In this document: positions 1 through 6,000 of the stretch, one piece after another
Layout of the letters: each line of letters begins with the position of its first letter
How positions within the stretch are numbered: position 1 is the first letter of the stretch
NCBI GenBank assembly: GCA_022710025.1
Contig: JAKLHS010000033.1
Coordinates: 1 to 7,182 of the forward strand
Direction: 5' to 3'
Origin: Caldisericota bacterium
GTDB lineage: Bacteria > Caldisericota > Caldisericia > Cryosericales > Cryosericaceae
Length of the DNA stretch: 7,182 bases
The notes under the pieces: generated by a model
What the model saw: the letters and a program-made list of their open reading frames with translations, nothing else
Database searches by the model: none
What the model was told of the DNA's origin: nothing
Translations under genes and position numbers: made by a program

Positions 1-1067
1 CCGACGAGAGCTACATGCTGGCGTGAGTGAATCGTAAGACAGATATCGTTCAAGATCGTGCGCCGGCCGTATGTCTTGCTGACGTGCTCCAGACGAAGAG
101 CGATTTCCCCGCTTTCTCCCGTAGTGCGCAAACGTATGTGGGCTCGCTTACGCATAGACTTCGTCTCCGGCTGGATGTCGGCCTTGAGGCGCTCCATAGC
201 TTTCTCTCGTGATGCAGCCTGGCTGGCGCGCGTTCCATACCGGTATTTCTCGACGTACTGGCGCATACGCTCGATTTCACGTCGAAGTTCCGCGTCGTGT
301 TGTGCACGATCCGCCGCCTGAGCGCGGCGCACCCGTTCGTACTGCGTGTAGTTGCCGGTGAACAGACGCAGGACGCCGTTTTCCAGGACAAGCAGTTTGG
401 TACACACCTGATCCAGAAACCAGATATCGTGGGATGCAACGAGCACGATGGAGGAAAGGATCTTCAGCTGGCGCTCGAGCCATTGTACGCCAGGTATGTC
501 AAGGTAGTTTGTAGGCTCGTCCAGCAGCCAGATGCCCTGCGTATCACTGACGAGGCGGGACAGGCGAAGGCGGGAAATCTCTCCCGCGCTCATCGTTCCC
601 GTGCGCCGATCCAGATCCGCGGAGGCAAATCCCAGACTGGACAATGCCCTGTTCATGCGAACGACGTAGTCGTACCCGCCTTGGGATTCGAATCGCTCTG
701 TTTCGTGTTGAAGCTGTGACAGATATTCGTCTGTTTCCTCGGCCGTCGAAAGCAAGCACTCAAGCTCCCGTATGCGCGCGTCTTGCGCTTCCTGTTTTTC
801 AAACGGCTCGGCGACTATCTCTCGCGCCGTCCGTTCCGGATCTACCGGGACAGCATCGATAAAGCACATCGTATCGCCGCCTGTGATCTGCACGGATCCG
901 CGGTAATCCTCGTCTTTCCCCGTGAGCACGCGGAGCAATGTGGTCTTGCCGCTCCCGTTGGGGCCGACGATCCCGACTTTGTCACCCGGTCCGATCGCAC
1001 AGTGCCGAGAGCGGAAGAGCGTGCGGTCGCCGAACGATTTTTCTAAGTTATCGAGTATCAATGGCAT
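1..1067 (-). CDS. ABC-F family ATPase, C-terminal part missing at window edge
   Basis: About 355 residues are visible; the gene runs off the left edge. ABC-F proteins are soluble twin-ATPase proteins without membrane domains, and most characterised members act at the ribosomal E site in translation or antibiotic protection. Domain 1 has Walker A GPNGSGKT (residues 35-42), a short helical arm (about 88-130), signature MSAGE (159-163), Walker B with catalytic Glu in IWLLDEPTN (179-187) and an H-loop SHD (212-214). A basic, helical inter-domain linker follows (about 240-310), rich in Arg, Glu and Gln as in the tRNA-facing linker of the family. Domain 2 begins near residue 322 and stops at VALVG, just before its Walker A. 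The start ATG at 1067 gives the usual short lead to the first strand (MPLILDNLEKSFG) and has AGGA about 11 bases upstream. Oddities: the Q-loop Gln appears to be Ala72, and the usual Arg after SHD is Ile. The family call is firm; the subfamily (EttA, Uup, YdiF or resistance type) cannot be settled. Confidence 0.92.
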   Translation of the reverse strand, partial: MPLILDNLEKSFGDRTLFRSRHCAIGPGDKVGIVGPNGSGKTTLLRVLTGKDEDYRGSVQITGGDTMCFIDAVPVDPERTAREIVAEPFEKQEAQDARIRELECLLSTAEETDEYLSQLQHETERFESQGGYDYVVRMNRALSSLGFASADLDRRTGTMSAGEISRLRLSRLVSDTQGIWLLDEPTNYLDIPGVQWLERQLKILSSIVLVASHDIWFLDQVCTKLLVLENGVLRLFTGNYTQYERVRRAQAADRAQHDAELRREIERMRQYVEKYRYGTRASQAASREKAMERLKADIQPETKSMRKRAHIRLRTTGESGEIALRLEHVSKTYGRRTILNDICLTIHSRQHVALV

Positions 1068-1087
1068 AATGAAAGGCTTCCTGCGAG

Positions 1088-1115
1088 TTTACAGCCCGGT
1101 CATCCTTGATATGAT
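1088..1115 (+). promoter_or_regulatory. Candidate promoter for the GNAT-like gene
   Basis: TTTACA (1088-1093) and TATGAT (1110-1115) are spaced by 16 bases, each 5/6 to the sigma70 consensus. The predicted start is near 1122, giving a leader of about 78 bases before the ATG at 1200. This promoter lies inside the leader of the opposite ABC-F transcript, so the two promoters face each other. Confidence 0.5.
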
Positions 1116-1128
1116 ACTACTCGGCGGG

Positions 1129-1139
1129 CTTCACTGAAG
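1129..1139. repeat. Perfect 11-bp palindrome CTTCACTGAAG
   Basis: Two 5-base arms, CTTCA and TGAAG, surround one central base. The palindrome overlaps the first bases of the minus-strand -10 box and the predicted start sites of both divergent transcripts. That is where an operator would sit, but the arms are short and chance is a real alternative. Confidence 0.35.
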
Positions 1140-1165
1140 TATAGCAGCGAATATCGCATCGCCAA
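1138..1165 (-). promoter_or_regulatory. Candidate promoter for the ABC-F gene
   Basis: Read on the minus strand, TTGGCG (1165-1160) and TATACT (1143-1138) are separated by 16 bases, a fair sigma70-type match (4/6 and 5/6). The predicted transcript start is near 1131, giving a leader of about 64 bases before the ATG at 1067. The same -10 hexamer and spacer length occur in the rplU promoter of this window. Position is inferred from motif matching only. Confidence 0.5.
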
Positions 1166-1190
1166 CATACAAATTTCTGTCTGAGGGTGT

Positions 1191-1195
1191 GGAGG
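1191..1195 (+). promoter_or_regulatory. Shine-Dalgarno site of the GNAT-like gene
   Basis: GGAGG lies four bases before the ATG at 1200. It is the strongest ribosome-binding signal in this intergenic region and fixes the start of the downstream gene. Confidence 0.8.
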
Positions 1196-1199
1196 AACG

Positions 1200-2525
1200 A
1201 TGGAAAGCACGATCACGATAGAACGGCTCATTTCCCGTCCCGCATCAGGTGATGGCAATTTCCCATTGTCGCTTGGCCAGCTGAAACGGTTCATCAATGT
1301 ATTATGGGACATTCCTTTCTATCATTCTGGGAGTTCCTGCAAGGTGATGCCAATCCTTCTTTCAGAATTGAGCGACTTGAATCCGGACAGGATGGTACTC
1401 AAGAGGAAGTTTCCCGGTACAAACCCGTATTTTCACCATTGTTCCTATGTCCAGTATTACATCGCTGTCAGATCAGGGAAATCCGCGGGGAGGGTGGCCG
1501 CATTCATAGACCGTACCTATCACGAACGAGGTGTAGCCGGTACGATCGGCTGGATAGGCTTGCTGGAATGTATTGATGACGACGACATAGCGGATGCTCT
1601 GCTGGATGCGGCCATACGGGATCTGCGCGCAGCAGGGGCTGTGAAAATCATTGGTCCAGCGAAGTTCAATGCAAACGGCGAGAATGGGGTGCTGATCGAT
1701 GGATTTGACAAGCACCCCATGGTGATGGAACCCTACCATCCTCCGTATTATGGACGGTTGCTGGCCAGACACGGGGTCAAGGAGAATGACTGGTATGCTT
1801 TCCATATGGATCATTCGGGTGCATCGTCGTATATGGACCGCATTCAGCATATGCATCAACACGGGATGGGCCTGGAAAGCCGCATGAAGCGCGAGGGTAT
1901 CCGGATCCGTACGGCGAACCTGGCTGACTGGGAGAACGAGATAGCGCGTGTCAAAGAAATCTACAACACCGCGTGGGATACATCTGATCATCCGCAATTC
2001 TCACCGTTCAGCGACGAGGAATTCAACTACATCACTGCCAGTGTGCGCATGATAGCAATTGCGGGCCTTCTGTTCATTGTAGAAGACACAACACGCCCCG
2101 GTAATCCCGCCATCGGGATGTCGGTGACCCTTCCCGACCTGAACGAACTCATTGAGGAGTACGACGACATACATGGCGCATACCGGCCAAGCAGACATGT
2201 CTACGGGCTGGCGGATATCCGCAGAGATCTTGGTATTTACCGCCTCCTGCGGTCGCGTATCAAGTCCGGGAAATTTACAAATGCGCGGGTCTTCATTCTT
2301 GGAACGCTCCGGAAGAAGACAGGGCTTGATGCTCTCCTTTATCTCAAAACGTATTTCGCGACGCGTGATATGGGCATAAAGGTTGCTTCGGGTTCTCAGA
2401 TCGCGGACACCAATCTTGAAATGGTAAACCCCCTTGTTCGCATGGGCACGCCGGAGATCACATGGAGAGTGTTTCGCTTTGATGGGGGTTCGCAAGAACC
2501 AATAGACATGGCATCTGAAGCATGA
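1200..2525 (+). CDS. YghO-like protein with tandem GNAT-type domains, function unknown
   Basis: 441 residues, complete, with start fixed by GGAGG. It resembles a widespread family of uncharacterised proteins related to E. coli YghO and usually labelled GNAT family N-acetyltransferase. Family-like blocks in the N-terminal half are NPYFHH (75-80), GRVAAFIDR (97-105), the LLECIDDDDIADALLDAA region (about 121-138), GPAKFNANGENGVLIDGFD (152-170) and EPYHPPYYGRLL (177-188). The second half resembles the family's C-terminal acyltransferase-like domain: EIYNTAWD (253-260), MSVTLPDLNELI (307-318), VFILGTL (364-370), GLDALLY (375-381), then a closing segment ending TWRVFRFD (421-428). No signal peptide or membrane segment is seen. 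Between VFILGTL and GLDALLY the segment RKKT is shorter than I expect for the acetyl-CoA phosphate-binding loop. The substrate is unknown and the catalytic role unproven. The gene stands alone, divergent from the ABC-F gene and convergent with the tRNA cluster. Confidence 0.8.
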   Translation: MESTITIERLISRPASGDGNFPLSLGQLKRFINVLWDIPFYHSGSSCKVMPILLSELSDLNPDRMVLKRKFPGTNPYFHHCSYVQYYIAVRSGKSAGRVAAFIDRTYHERGVAGTIGWIGLLECIDDDDIADALLDAAIRDLRAAGAVKIIGPAKFNANGENGVLIDGFDKHPMVMEPYHPPYYGRLLARHGVKENDWYAFHMDHSGASSYMDRIQHMHQHGMGLESRMKREGIRIRTANLADWENEIARVKEIYNTAWDTSDHPQFSPFSDEEFNYITASVRMIAIAGLLFIVEDTTRPGNPAIGMSVTLPDLNELIEEYDDIHGAYRPSRHVYGLADIRRDLGIYRLLRSRIKSGKFTNARVFILGTLRKKTGLDALLYLKTYFATRDMGIKVASGSQIADTNLEMVNPLVRMGTPEITWRVFRFDGGSQEPIDMASEA

Positions 2526-2539
2526 TGTTTACCGGTCTC

Positions 2540-2626
2540 TGGTACCGGGAGTGGGAATCGGACCCACACGGTGTCGCCACCGCGGGATTTTAAGTCCCGT
2601 GCGTCTGCCAGTTCCGCCATCCCGGC
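2540..2626 (-). tRNA. tRNA-Leu(UAA), CCA encoded
   Basis: 87 bases with the CCA end (2542-2540). The acceptor stem pairs GCCGGGA with TCCCGGT, leaving a G1-U72 wobble; the discriminator is A73. The anticodon stem CGGGA/TCCCG encloses loop CTTAAAA with anticodon TAA. A class II variable arm CGGTG-GCGA-CACCG is present, as required for Leu. The T stem is GTGGG/CCCAC, but the T loop reads TCCGATT, so position 55 is C where U (normally pseudouridine) is nearly universal. It is the last tRNA of the cluster and its 3' end lies 14 bases from the stop codon of the convergent GNAT-like gene. Confidence 0.96.
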
Positions 2627-2648
2627 GCGGGAAGTACTGAAATAAAAA

Positions 2649-2723
2649 TGGAGGCAGCACCCGGATTCGAACCGGGGTATGAGGGTTTTGCAGACCCTTG
2701 CCTTACCACTTGGCTATGCCGCC
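2649..2723 (-). tRNA. tRNA-Cys(GCA), CCA encoded
   Basis: 75 bases including CCA (2651-2649). Acceptor stem GGCGGCA/TGCTGCC, anticodon stem AGGGT/ACCCT with loop CTGCAAA (anticodon GCA), T arm CCCGG-TTCGAAT-CCGGG, and discriminator U73, the main identity base of tRNA-Cys. Only two bases separate its 5' end from the CCA of tRNA-Gly. A T-rich 22-base spacer (2627-2648) leads to tRNA-Leu. Confidence 0.97.
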
Positions 2724-2725
2724 TC

Positions 2726-2800
2726 TGGAGCGGAAGACGGGATTTGAACCCGCGACACTCGGCTTGGGAAGCCGATGCTCTACCCCTGAGCTACTCCCGC
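2726..2800 (-). tRNA. tRNA-Gly(CCC), CCA encoded
   Basis: 75 bases including CCA (2728-2726). Acceptor stem GCGGGAG/CTTCCGC with one G-U pair, D arm GCTC/GAGC, anticodon stem TCGGC/GCCGA around loop TTCCCAA (anticodon CCC, reading GGG), T arm GCGGG-TTCAAAT-CCCGT with a closing-end G-U pair, and discriminator U73 as expected for bacterial tRNA-Gly. It is the first gene of the cluster, about 11 bases after the predicted transcript start. Confidence 0.97.
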
Positions 2801-2818
2801 CTGATCGCGTACACGTGT

Positions 2819-2847
2819 ATTCTACATGGCGCGCAGGCTTCTGTCAA
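2819..2847 (-). promoter_or_regulatory. Strong promoter for the tRNA cluster
   Basis: On the minus strand a perfect TTGACA (2847-2842) and TAGAAT (2824-2819, 5/6) are separated by exactly 17 bases. Predicted start is near 2812, about a dozen bases before tRNA-Gly. The -35 hexamer contains the TGA stop of yqeK (2846-2844), so the promoter begins inside the preceding gene. No terminator lies between, so the tRNAs may also receive read-through from the operon. Confidence 0.8.
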
Positions 2848-3440
2848 GGCTGTCGAGCTTGCAGCGCCTCACGTGAAAAGGCTTGCTCGGCTCGTGCCGT
2901 CCGCTCATCCAGCGGCCATCCATGCTGCGCTACATACGCAAGTATCTGTCTCAGCGCAACGGCCATGGCCCGGTCGAGGTCCTGATACAGGAGACGGCGG
3001 ACTTCCTTGACGCCGTCAAAATGTTGGCCTTCCTCGCAGTAGTCGGCAAGAAATGTTATCTTCGACAGGTCATCCATGCTCGGGTCGCCCGTCGTGTGAA
3101 AAGCGATGGCACAGAGTATGCGGGCATCGGTCACGCCGAACTCATCCCGGGCGATGAGCGAACCCACCGGTGCATGCAGAACGACAGACGCAGGCGTCGA
3201 AGACATGTCGCGGACAAGGGGGTCTTCTGATTTGCAGGCTATGCGGATGAGCTGATCGTGTGGCATGTCTTTCGCGACATCATGCAGGAGAGCCGCCATG
3301 CGAGCCTGATCTTCGGGCACATGCCAGAAACGTGCCAGTTCTACCGCCAGTGCCTCGACCCGCAGGGTGTGCTGAAGCCGCTCGTCAGATTCATATCGAG
3401 CGATGCGCTTGACAAGCGAGTTATGTTCGCTTTTTGTCAT
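2844..3440 (-). CDS. yqeK: YqeK-like HD-domain phosphohydrolase (Ap4A hydrolase family)
   Basis: 198 residues. YqeK enzymes are metal-dependent HD-domain hydrolases that split diadenosine tetraphosphate symmetrically into two ADP. Visible metal-site residues are H24 (in RLQHTLRV), H53-D54 (ALLHDVAKDM), H89, H115 (AIAFHTTGDPSMDDLSKI) and D133 (FLADYCEEGQHFDGV). The HTTG and ADY segments distinguish YqeK from general HD proteins. The start ATG at 3440 overlaps the nadD stop by ATGA, which implies translational coupling and fits the common nadD-yqeK pairing. It is the last protein gene of the operon; rsfS, a frequent next neighbour elsewhere, is absent here. Its stop codon lies within the -35 box of the tRNA promoter. 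Confidence 0.92.
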   Translation of the reverse strand: MTKSEHNSLVKRIARYESDERLQHTLRVEALAVELARFWHVPEDQARMAALLHDVAKDMPHDQLIRIACKSEDPLVRDMSSTPASVVLHAPVGSLIARDEFGVTDARILCAIAFHTTGDPSMDDLSKITFLADYCEEGQHFDGVKEVRRLLYQDLDRAMAVALRQILAYVAQHGWPLDERTARAEQAFSREALQARQP

Positions 3441-4024
3441 GATTGCCGATACAGGCTATGACGAGCTATGTAAGCGGCTACAACCTCGGGAACTAGCCCG
3501 TAGACCGGCAAATCGTTTGCGATTCGGTTACGGATCAATGATGAAGACAAACCGTCAAACGGGTTGGTATCGAACAGCTTTTCAGCCTGAACAAGATGAT
3601 GACCGCTCGTCTGCCTGCTTACGCGAGGGACGTAGCGAAGTTCGACATACCGGAGGATCTCTTCGTAGCGGTGCCACAGATGAAATGACGCAAGCTGATC
3701 TTCTCCAAGAAGGAGAACCAGCTTGTTTGCCTGCAGTGCCGGCAGAAGATCTTCGAGCGTATCAACGAAGTACGACGCTCTGGGTACCCGGCGCAGCTCG
3801 ATGTCATTGATTGATACTCCCGTGATTCCCGTGAAAGCCAGCTTCAGCATGGCGAGGCGGTCTTCATCTGGCGCTTGAAGCTCCTTGCAGAACACTGGAT
3901 TTGGCACGCCGGTCGGAATGAGCATGAGTTGACATGGAGCAAGCACGCGAAGAGCCTCGCGGCCTATGAAGACGTGTCCTACATGAACCGGATCGAACGC
4001 TCCGCCGTACAGAACAGTTGTCAT
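3437..4024 (-). CDS. nadD: Nicotinate-nucleotide adenylyltransferase
   Basis: 195 residues, the usual size. It transfers AMP from ATP to nicotinate mononucleotide, giving deamido-NAD, a late step of NAD synthesis in the cytosol. The nucleotidyltransferase motif GGAFDPVHVGH is at residues 7-17. The RRVPRASYFVDTLEDL segment (78-93) matches the substrate-binding stretch usually written RxGxSYTxDTL. LLLGEDQLASFHLWHRYEEIL follows at about 104-124, and the C-terminal phosphate-binding motif SSSLIRNRI is at 160-168 (usually ISSTxIR). The usual second Lys/His region after residue 34 reads IPTGVPNPVFCKE, slightly unlike the common IPxxxPPHK form. The ATG at 4024 overlaps the obg stop by ATGA and the stop overlaps yqeK in the same way. 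Confidence 0.95.
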   Translation of the reverse strand: MTTVLYGGAFDPVHVGHVFIGREALRVLAPCQLMLIPTGVPNPVFCKELQAPDEDRLAMLKLAFTGITGVSINDIELRRVPRASYFVDTLEDLLPALQANKLVLLLGEDQLASFHLWHRYEEILRYVELRYVPRVSRQTSGHHLVQAEKLFDTNPFDGLSSSLIRNRIANDLPVYGLVPEVVAAYIARHSLYRQS

Positions 4025-5322
4025 TTTTTGGAAGCAGGTTCCTGACCTACCATGAACAAACGCCCCCCGATGAGAACGTTCTGGCCGTCGTGCGCCCCCT
4101 TCTTTCTAAGAGCTTTCTCCACACCCAGCTTTCGCAACCGCTGGTCCAGGAGTTCCACCTGAAACGGTTTGTCGAAGTCGGTCATTTTCACGATGCGATC
4201 GAGATAACGTCCGGAAGCGGAGAGCATGCCATCCGGCTCCCGCGTGATCTCGAACGTTTCATCGGAAGGTCTCATACGATACAGGCGAGTGATCTCCTCG
4301 CGAGGAGGGAGGGGGGTACATGCCACAAGGGCCAATCCTCGTTCGATGACGGTATCGACGCCCTGGCCAGTCAGAGCGGATACCGGAATGGCGTCGATTC
4401 CCTCACGGCAGAAGCGTCTCAGGATGCCTGTGCGCTTCTGTGGGGATATGCAGTCGATCTTGTTGAGAGCGACGTATCGTGGCTTTTCGTCAAGGTGCCG
4501 TCCATACTGGTGCAGTTCACGTTCCAGCAGATGGCAAGCCAAGATCGGATCGGGAGCTACCGAACTGCCGTCGATGACAAAGAGCAGGACACGGCTACGT
4601 TCAATATGCGCCAGAAACTTGTTGCCCAACCCCTTGCCCTCAGCCGCGCCCTCGACCAAGCCAGGAATGTCGGCAATGGTCGCCCTTTCGCCGTTCGACG
4701 AGGAAGCCACGCCGAGATTGGGCGACAGCGTGGTGAACGGGTAATCGGCTATCTTGGGATGGGCGGCGGAAAGCTTGCTCAACAGCGTGCTTTTGCCGGC
4801 ATTGGGAAACCCGACGATGCCGATGTCTGCGAGGACTTTGAGACGCAGCCGGATGTGCCGTTCCTGGGCGGATACCCCTTCTTCGGAATAGCGGGGAGCA
4901 CGATCCACCGGCGTTGCGAAGGAAGCGTTGCCGCGACCACCGGAGCCTCCACGGGCAACGATCACCTGCTCTTCGTCCTTGACGAGATCTGCCAGTATTT
5001 CGCCGGAGTCGACGTCTGTCAACACTGTGCCAAGAGGCACATAGATAGTGATATCCTGACCGTCCCGTCCATGTTTGTTGCGCCCGGCTCCCGGTTCGCC
5101 GGCCTGTGCCTGGAATGTGCGCCTTGTTGCGAAAAACTGCAGACTGGAGTAGCGGTTGGTTGCTACGATGACAATGTCCCCGCCTTTTCCCCCGTCTCCA
5201 CCGTCAGGCCCGCCTTTGGCTACATATTTTTCACGGCGGAAACTTGTTGCTCCGTTTCCGCCGTGACCGGATGTGACTCGGATGACGACTTCGTCCAGTA
5301 TGCGATCTGCTGAGTCTCTGAT
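4021..5322 (-). CDS. obg: Obg family GTPase, start codon non-canonical or uncertain
   Basis: About 433 residues if read from ATC at 5322. Obg is a ribosome-associated GTPase acting in 50S assembly and stress response. The N-terminal glycine-rich Obg fold is present: GHGGNGATSFRREKY, then GGPDGGDGGKGGD (about 37-49), through GGSGGRGN. The G domain has GFPNAGKS (171-178), switch I PFTTLSP, DIPG (218-221), NKID (287-290) and SALTG (315-319). A C-terminal OCT domain (about 347-428) closes with GGRLFMVGQE. The frame has no ATG, GTG or TTG between the upstream stop at 5397-5395 and the GTG at 5040, which would delete most of the Obg domain and cannot be the start. ATC at 5322, five bases after a GGGGG run, is my preferred guess; ATA at 5301 or CTG at 5298 are alternatives. 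It sits 14 bases after rpmA and overlaps nadD by ATGA. Confidence 0.9.
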   Translation of the reverse strand: MRDSADRILDEVVIRVTSGHGGNGATSFRREKYVAKGGPDGGDGGKGGDIVIVATNRYSSLQFFATRRTFQAQAGEPGAGRNKHGRDGQDITIYVPLGTVLTDVDSGEILADLVKDEEQVIVARGGSGGRGNASFATPVDRAPRYSEEGVSAQERHIRLRLKVLADIGIVGFPNAGKSTLLSKLSAAHPKIADYPFTTLSPNLGVASSSNGERATIADIPGLVEGAAEGKGLGNKFLAHIERSRVLLFVIDGSSVAPDPILACHLLERELHQYGRHLDEKPRYVALNKIDCISPQKRTGILRRFCREGIDAIPVSALTGQGVDTVIERGLALVACTPLPPREEITRLYRMRPSDETFEITREPDGMLSASGRYLDRIVKMTDFDKPFQVELLDQRLRKLGVEKALRKKGAHDGQNVLIGGRLFMVGQEPASKK

Positions 5323-5336
5323 GAAAACCCCCGAAT

Positions 5337-5603
5337 CTAGTTGGACTCCTCGGTGGCCGGGTGCACGTGGACACGCCTCACTGTCTTGAGGGACTCAAAC
5401 TTCACAGTTCCGTCAACGACCGCGAACAACGTGTAATCACGTCCCATCATGACACCGTTGCCGGCTTTGAAGTGCTCGCCGCGCTGACGTACAATGATAT
5501 TGCCCGAGCGCACCACCTGTCCATCATAAAGCTTGACTCCCAGGTATTGTGGATTGCTGTCATGGCCGTTTCTTGATTTGCCGCCTGCTTTCTTGTGTGC
5601 CAT
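5337..5603 (-). CDS. rpmA: 50S ribosomal protein L27
   Basis: 88 residues, typical length. L27 is a basic protein whose N-terminal tail reaches the peptidyl-transferase centre. The tail [16 protein letters not shown] is followed by conserved [20 protein letters not shown] (36-44), [23 protein letters not shown]. It starts directly with MAHKK, so no Prp-cleaved leader is present, and no prp gene lies beside it. The ATG at 5603 is 15 bases after the rplU stop, with a purine-rich GAGGGGTGG stretch as ribosome-binding site. The second gene of the operon. Confidence 0.98.
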   Translation of the reverse strand: MAHKKAGGKSRNGHDSNPQYLGVKLYDGQVVRSGNIIVRQRGEHFKAGNGVMMGRDYTLFAVVDGTVKFESLKTVRRVHVHPATEESN

Positions 5604-5618
5604 TGTTCACCACCCCTC

Positions 5619-5927
5619 TTACCCGATCTGCGTGATCTTCACGTAGGTCGACATCTGTCTGTGTCCCAGAAGCCTTTTGTGTGTCGTCTTGTTCTTGTAC
5701 GTGAAGACGCGCATCTTGCGATCACGAGCAGTGCGAAGAACGGTCCCGCTTACCTTGGCGTCGGGCACATAGGGCTTGCCGATTTGAGTACCGGCATCAG
5801 TCGCGAGAACGAGGACCTTGTCAAAAACAACCTCGTCCCCTGGGTCGCTGGCAATTTTTTCCATCTTGACGGTCTCACCAGTCTCGACTCGATACTGCCT
5901 TCCTGCTGCTTCAATCACAGCGTACAT
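5619..5927 (-). CDS. rplU: 50S ribosomal protein L21
   Basis: 102 residues, the usual size for L21, which binds 23S rRNA domain I region in the large subunit. The start [17 protein letters not shown] is the canonical L21 opening; [34 protein letters not shown], and [15 protein letters not shown] follow in family order (the HRQ segment matches the conserved GHRQ). The ATG at 5927 was chosen over an in-frame TTG at 5987 because of the GGAGGT site and the family start. It is the first gene of the rplU-rpmA-obg-nadD-yqeK operon. Confidence 0.98.
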   Translation of the reverse strand: MYAVIEAAGRQYRVETGETVKMEKIASDPGDEVVFDKVLVLATDAGTQIGKPYVPDAKVSGTVLRTARDRKMRVFTYKNKTTHKRLLGHRQMSTYVKITQIG

Positions 5928-5932
5928 ATGAT

Positions 5933-5938
5933 ACCTCC
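5933..5938 (-). promoter_or_regulatory. Shine-Dalgarno site of rplU
   Basis: GGAGGT on the minus strand, five bases before the ATG at 5927. It rules out the longer in-frame reading that begins at 5987. Confidence 0.9.
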
Positions 5939-6000
5939 ATGGAAAATTGCTCGGTTCAGGTGGCCTGTTGGCGCTTTGAAAACCCAACCAACGCAGGGAA

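Noticed and set aside
1473..1997. Minus-strand 174-residue frame inside the GNAT-like gene (and a similar one at 2001-2495)
   Set aside because: Both oppose a complete gene with a strong ribosome-binding site and family similarity, and their own products look like no known protein.
2531..2548. CCGGT/ACCGG inverted repeat at the tRNA-Leu end as a terminator
   Set aside because: Only five pairs, it uses acceptor-stem bases of the tRNA, and no T tract follows on either strand.
2396..2620. Minus-strand 74-residue frame starting in tRNA-Leu
   Set aside because: The opening MAELADARDLKSRGG is the well-known false translation of a tRNA-Leu gene.
2640..2648. T-rich run after tRNA-Cys as a terminator
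   Set aside because: No independent hairpin precedes it, and tRNA-Leu follows 22 bases later on the same strand, so it is more likely a processing spacer.
4018..5313. A 431-residue plus-strand open frame opposite obg and the rpmA-obg junction
   Set aside because: It is the antisense shadow of obg, whose GTPase motifs are unmistakable on the minus strand; the plus-strand product shows no recognisable domain.
5928..5987. Longer L21 start at TTG 5987
   Set aside because: It would add 20 residues absent from the family and ignore the GGAGGT site just before ATG 5927.
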